A stretch of 64,000 nt of DNA from Streptococcus zalophi. Lineage in GTDB: Bacteria; Bacillota; Bacilli; Lactobacillales; Streptococcaceae. Of this stretch, positions 63,988 through 64,000 are shown piece by piece. Position 1 is the stretch's first letter. Each line of letters begins with the position of its first letter. The notes under the pieces were generated by a model. That model saw only the letters and a program-made list of their open reading frames with translations, was not told where the DNA came from and ran no database searches. Location of the stretch: assembly GCF_016481285.1 (NCBI RefSeq), contig NZ_JAENBP010000001.1:248001-312000 (forward strand), in the 5' to 3' direction. The translations under genes and the position numbers were made by a program.

Positions 63988-64000
63988 TTTTGTTGTTATT

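Noticed and set aside
1..64000. CRISPR arrays, insertion sequences, phage or integrative elements
   Set aside because: No regularly spaced repeats, transposase, integrase or att-like duplication was seen; genes are ordinary chromosomal backbone apart from the few noted.

Overview
The window reads as chromosomal backbone of a low-GC lactic-acid Gram-positive coccus, very probably Streptococcus. The reasons are several neighbourhoods that I recall as streptococcal: rimP-nusA-ylxR-ylxQ-infB-rbfA followed by copYAZ; ecsAB-ccrZ-trmB; brpA-GNAT-tsaE; nrdR-dnaB-dnaI-der; a manLMN-manO-serS block; and glyQ-glyS with a glycine T-box. The species cannot be fixed by reading alone. No phage, insertion sequence, CRISPR array or conjugative module is visible. 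Most gene groups end in clear hairpin terminators.

Layout. 1-6.7 kb: partial rsmH, tkt, a DUF896 gene, and glyS/glyQ behind a T-box. 6.7-13.4 kb: nagA with a NagR-like operator, a Na/Pi cotransporter, a small membrane-anchored repeat protein, a DegV protein divergent from a TetR regulator, a Cof phosphatase and a TRIC-like channel. 13.5-16.4 kb: the copper operon copY-copA-copZ. 16.4-22.3 kb: the rimP-to-rbfA translation/transcription operon and a tRNA-Ser(GGA). 22.3-25.6 kb: ecsA-ecsB-ccrZ-trmB. 25.7-28.1 kb: a DUF4230 protein and a divergent AMP-forming ligase, two unfamiliar genes lying between ecsAB and hit. 28.2-31.1 kb: hit, a small coiled-coil gene, brpA, GNAT and tsaE.

31.2-37.4 kb: an NCS2 purine permease, a second Cof phosphatase, and the mannose/glucose PTS manLMN with manO. 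37.4-42.8 kb: serS behind a T-box, then der, dnaI, dnaB and nrdR. 42.8-47.4 kb: DUF177, TetR and a divergent MacB/FtsX-type ABC transporter. 47.4-53.4 kb: htpX-lemA, rsmG, ktrB-ktrA and brnQ. 53.5-56.2 kb: the methionine ABC importer metQ-metN-metI with an MtaR-type box. 56.4-64 kb: the Leloir cluster galK-galT-galE with divergent galR, an unusual ABC exporter, and galM.

The regulatory layer is unusually readable. It includes two T-boxes (Gly GGC, Ser UCU), a CopY box, a CcpA-like cre on the man promoter, GalR-like and MtaR-like palindromes, a NagR-like site, and several unassigned palindromes. The observations I rate highest are the lack of any ATG/GTG/TTG at the position set by the rimP ribosome binding site, the DUF4230/AMP-ligase pair with a 28-bp AT-only palindrome over its promoter, the man operon leader structure, and the ABC exporter with altered Q-loop and signature motifs inside the gal cluster. 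No wholly new multi-gene system is evident.
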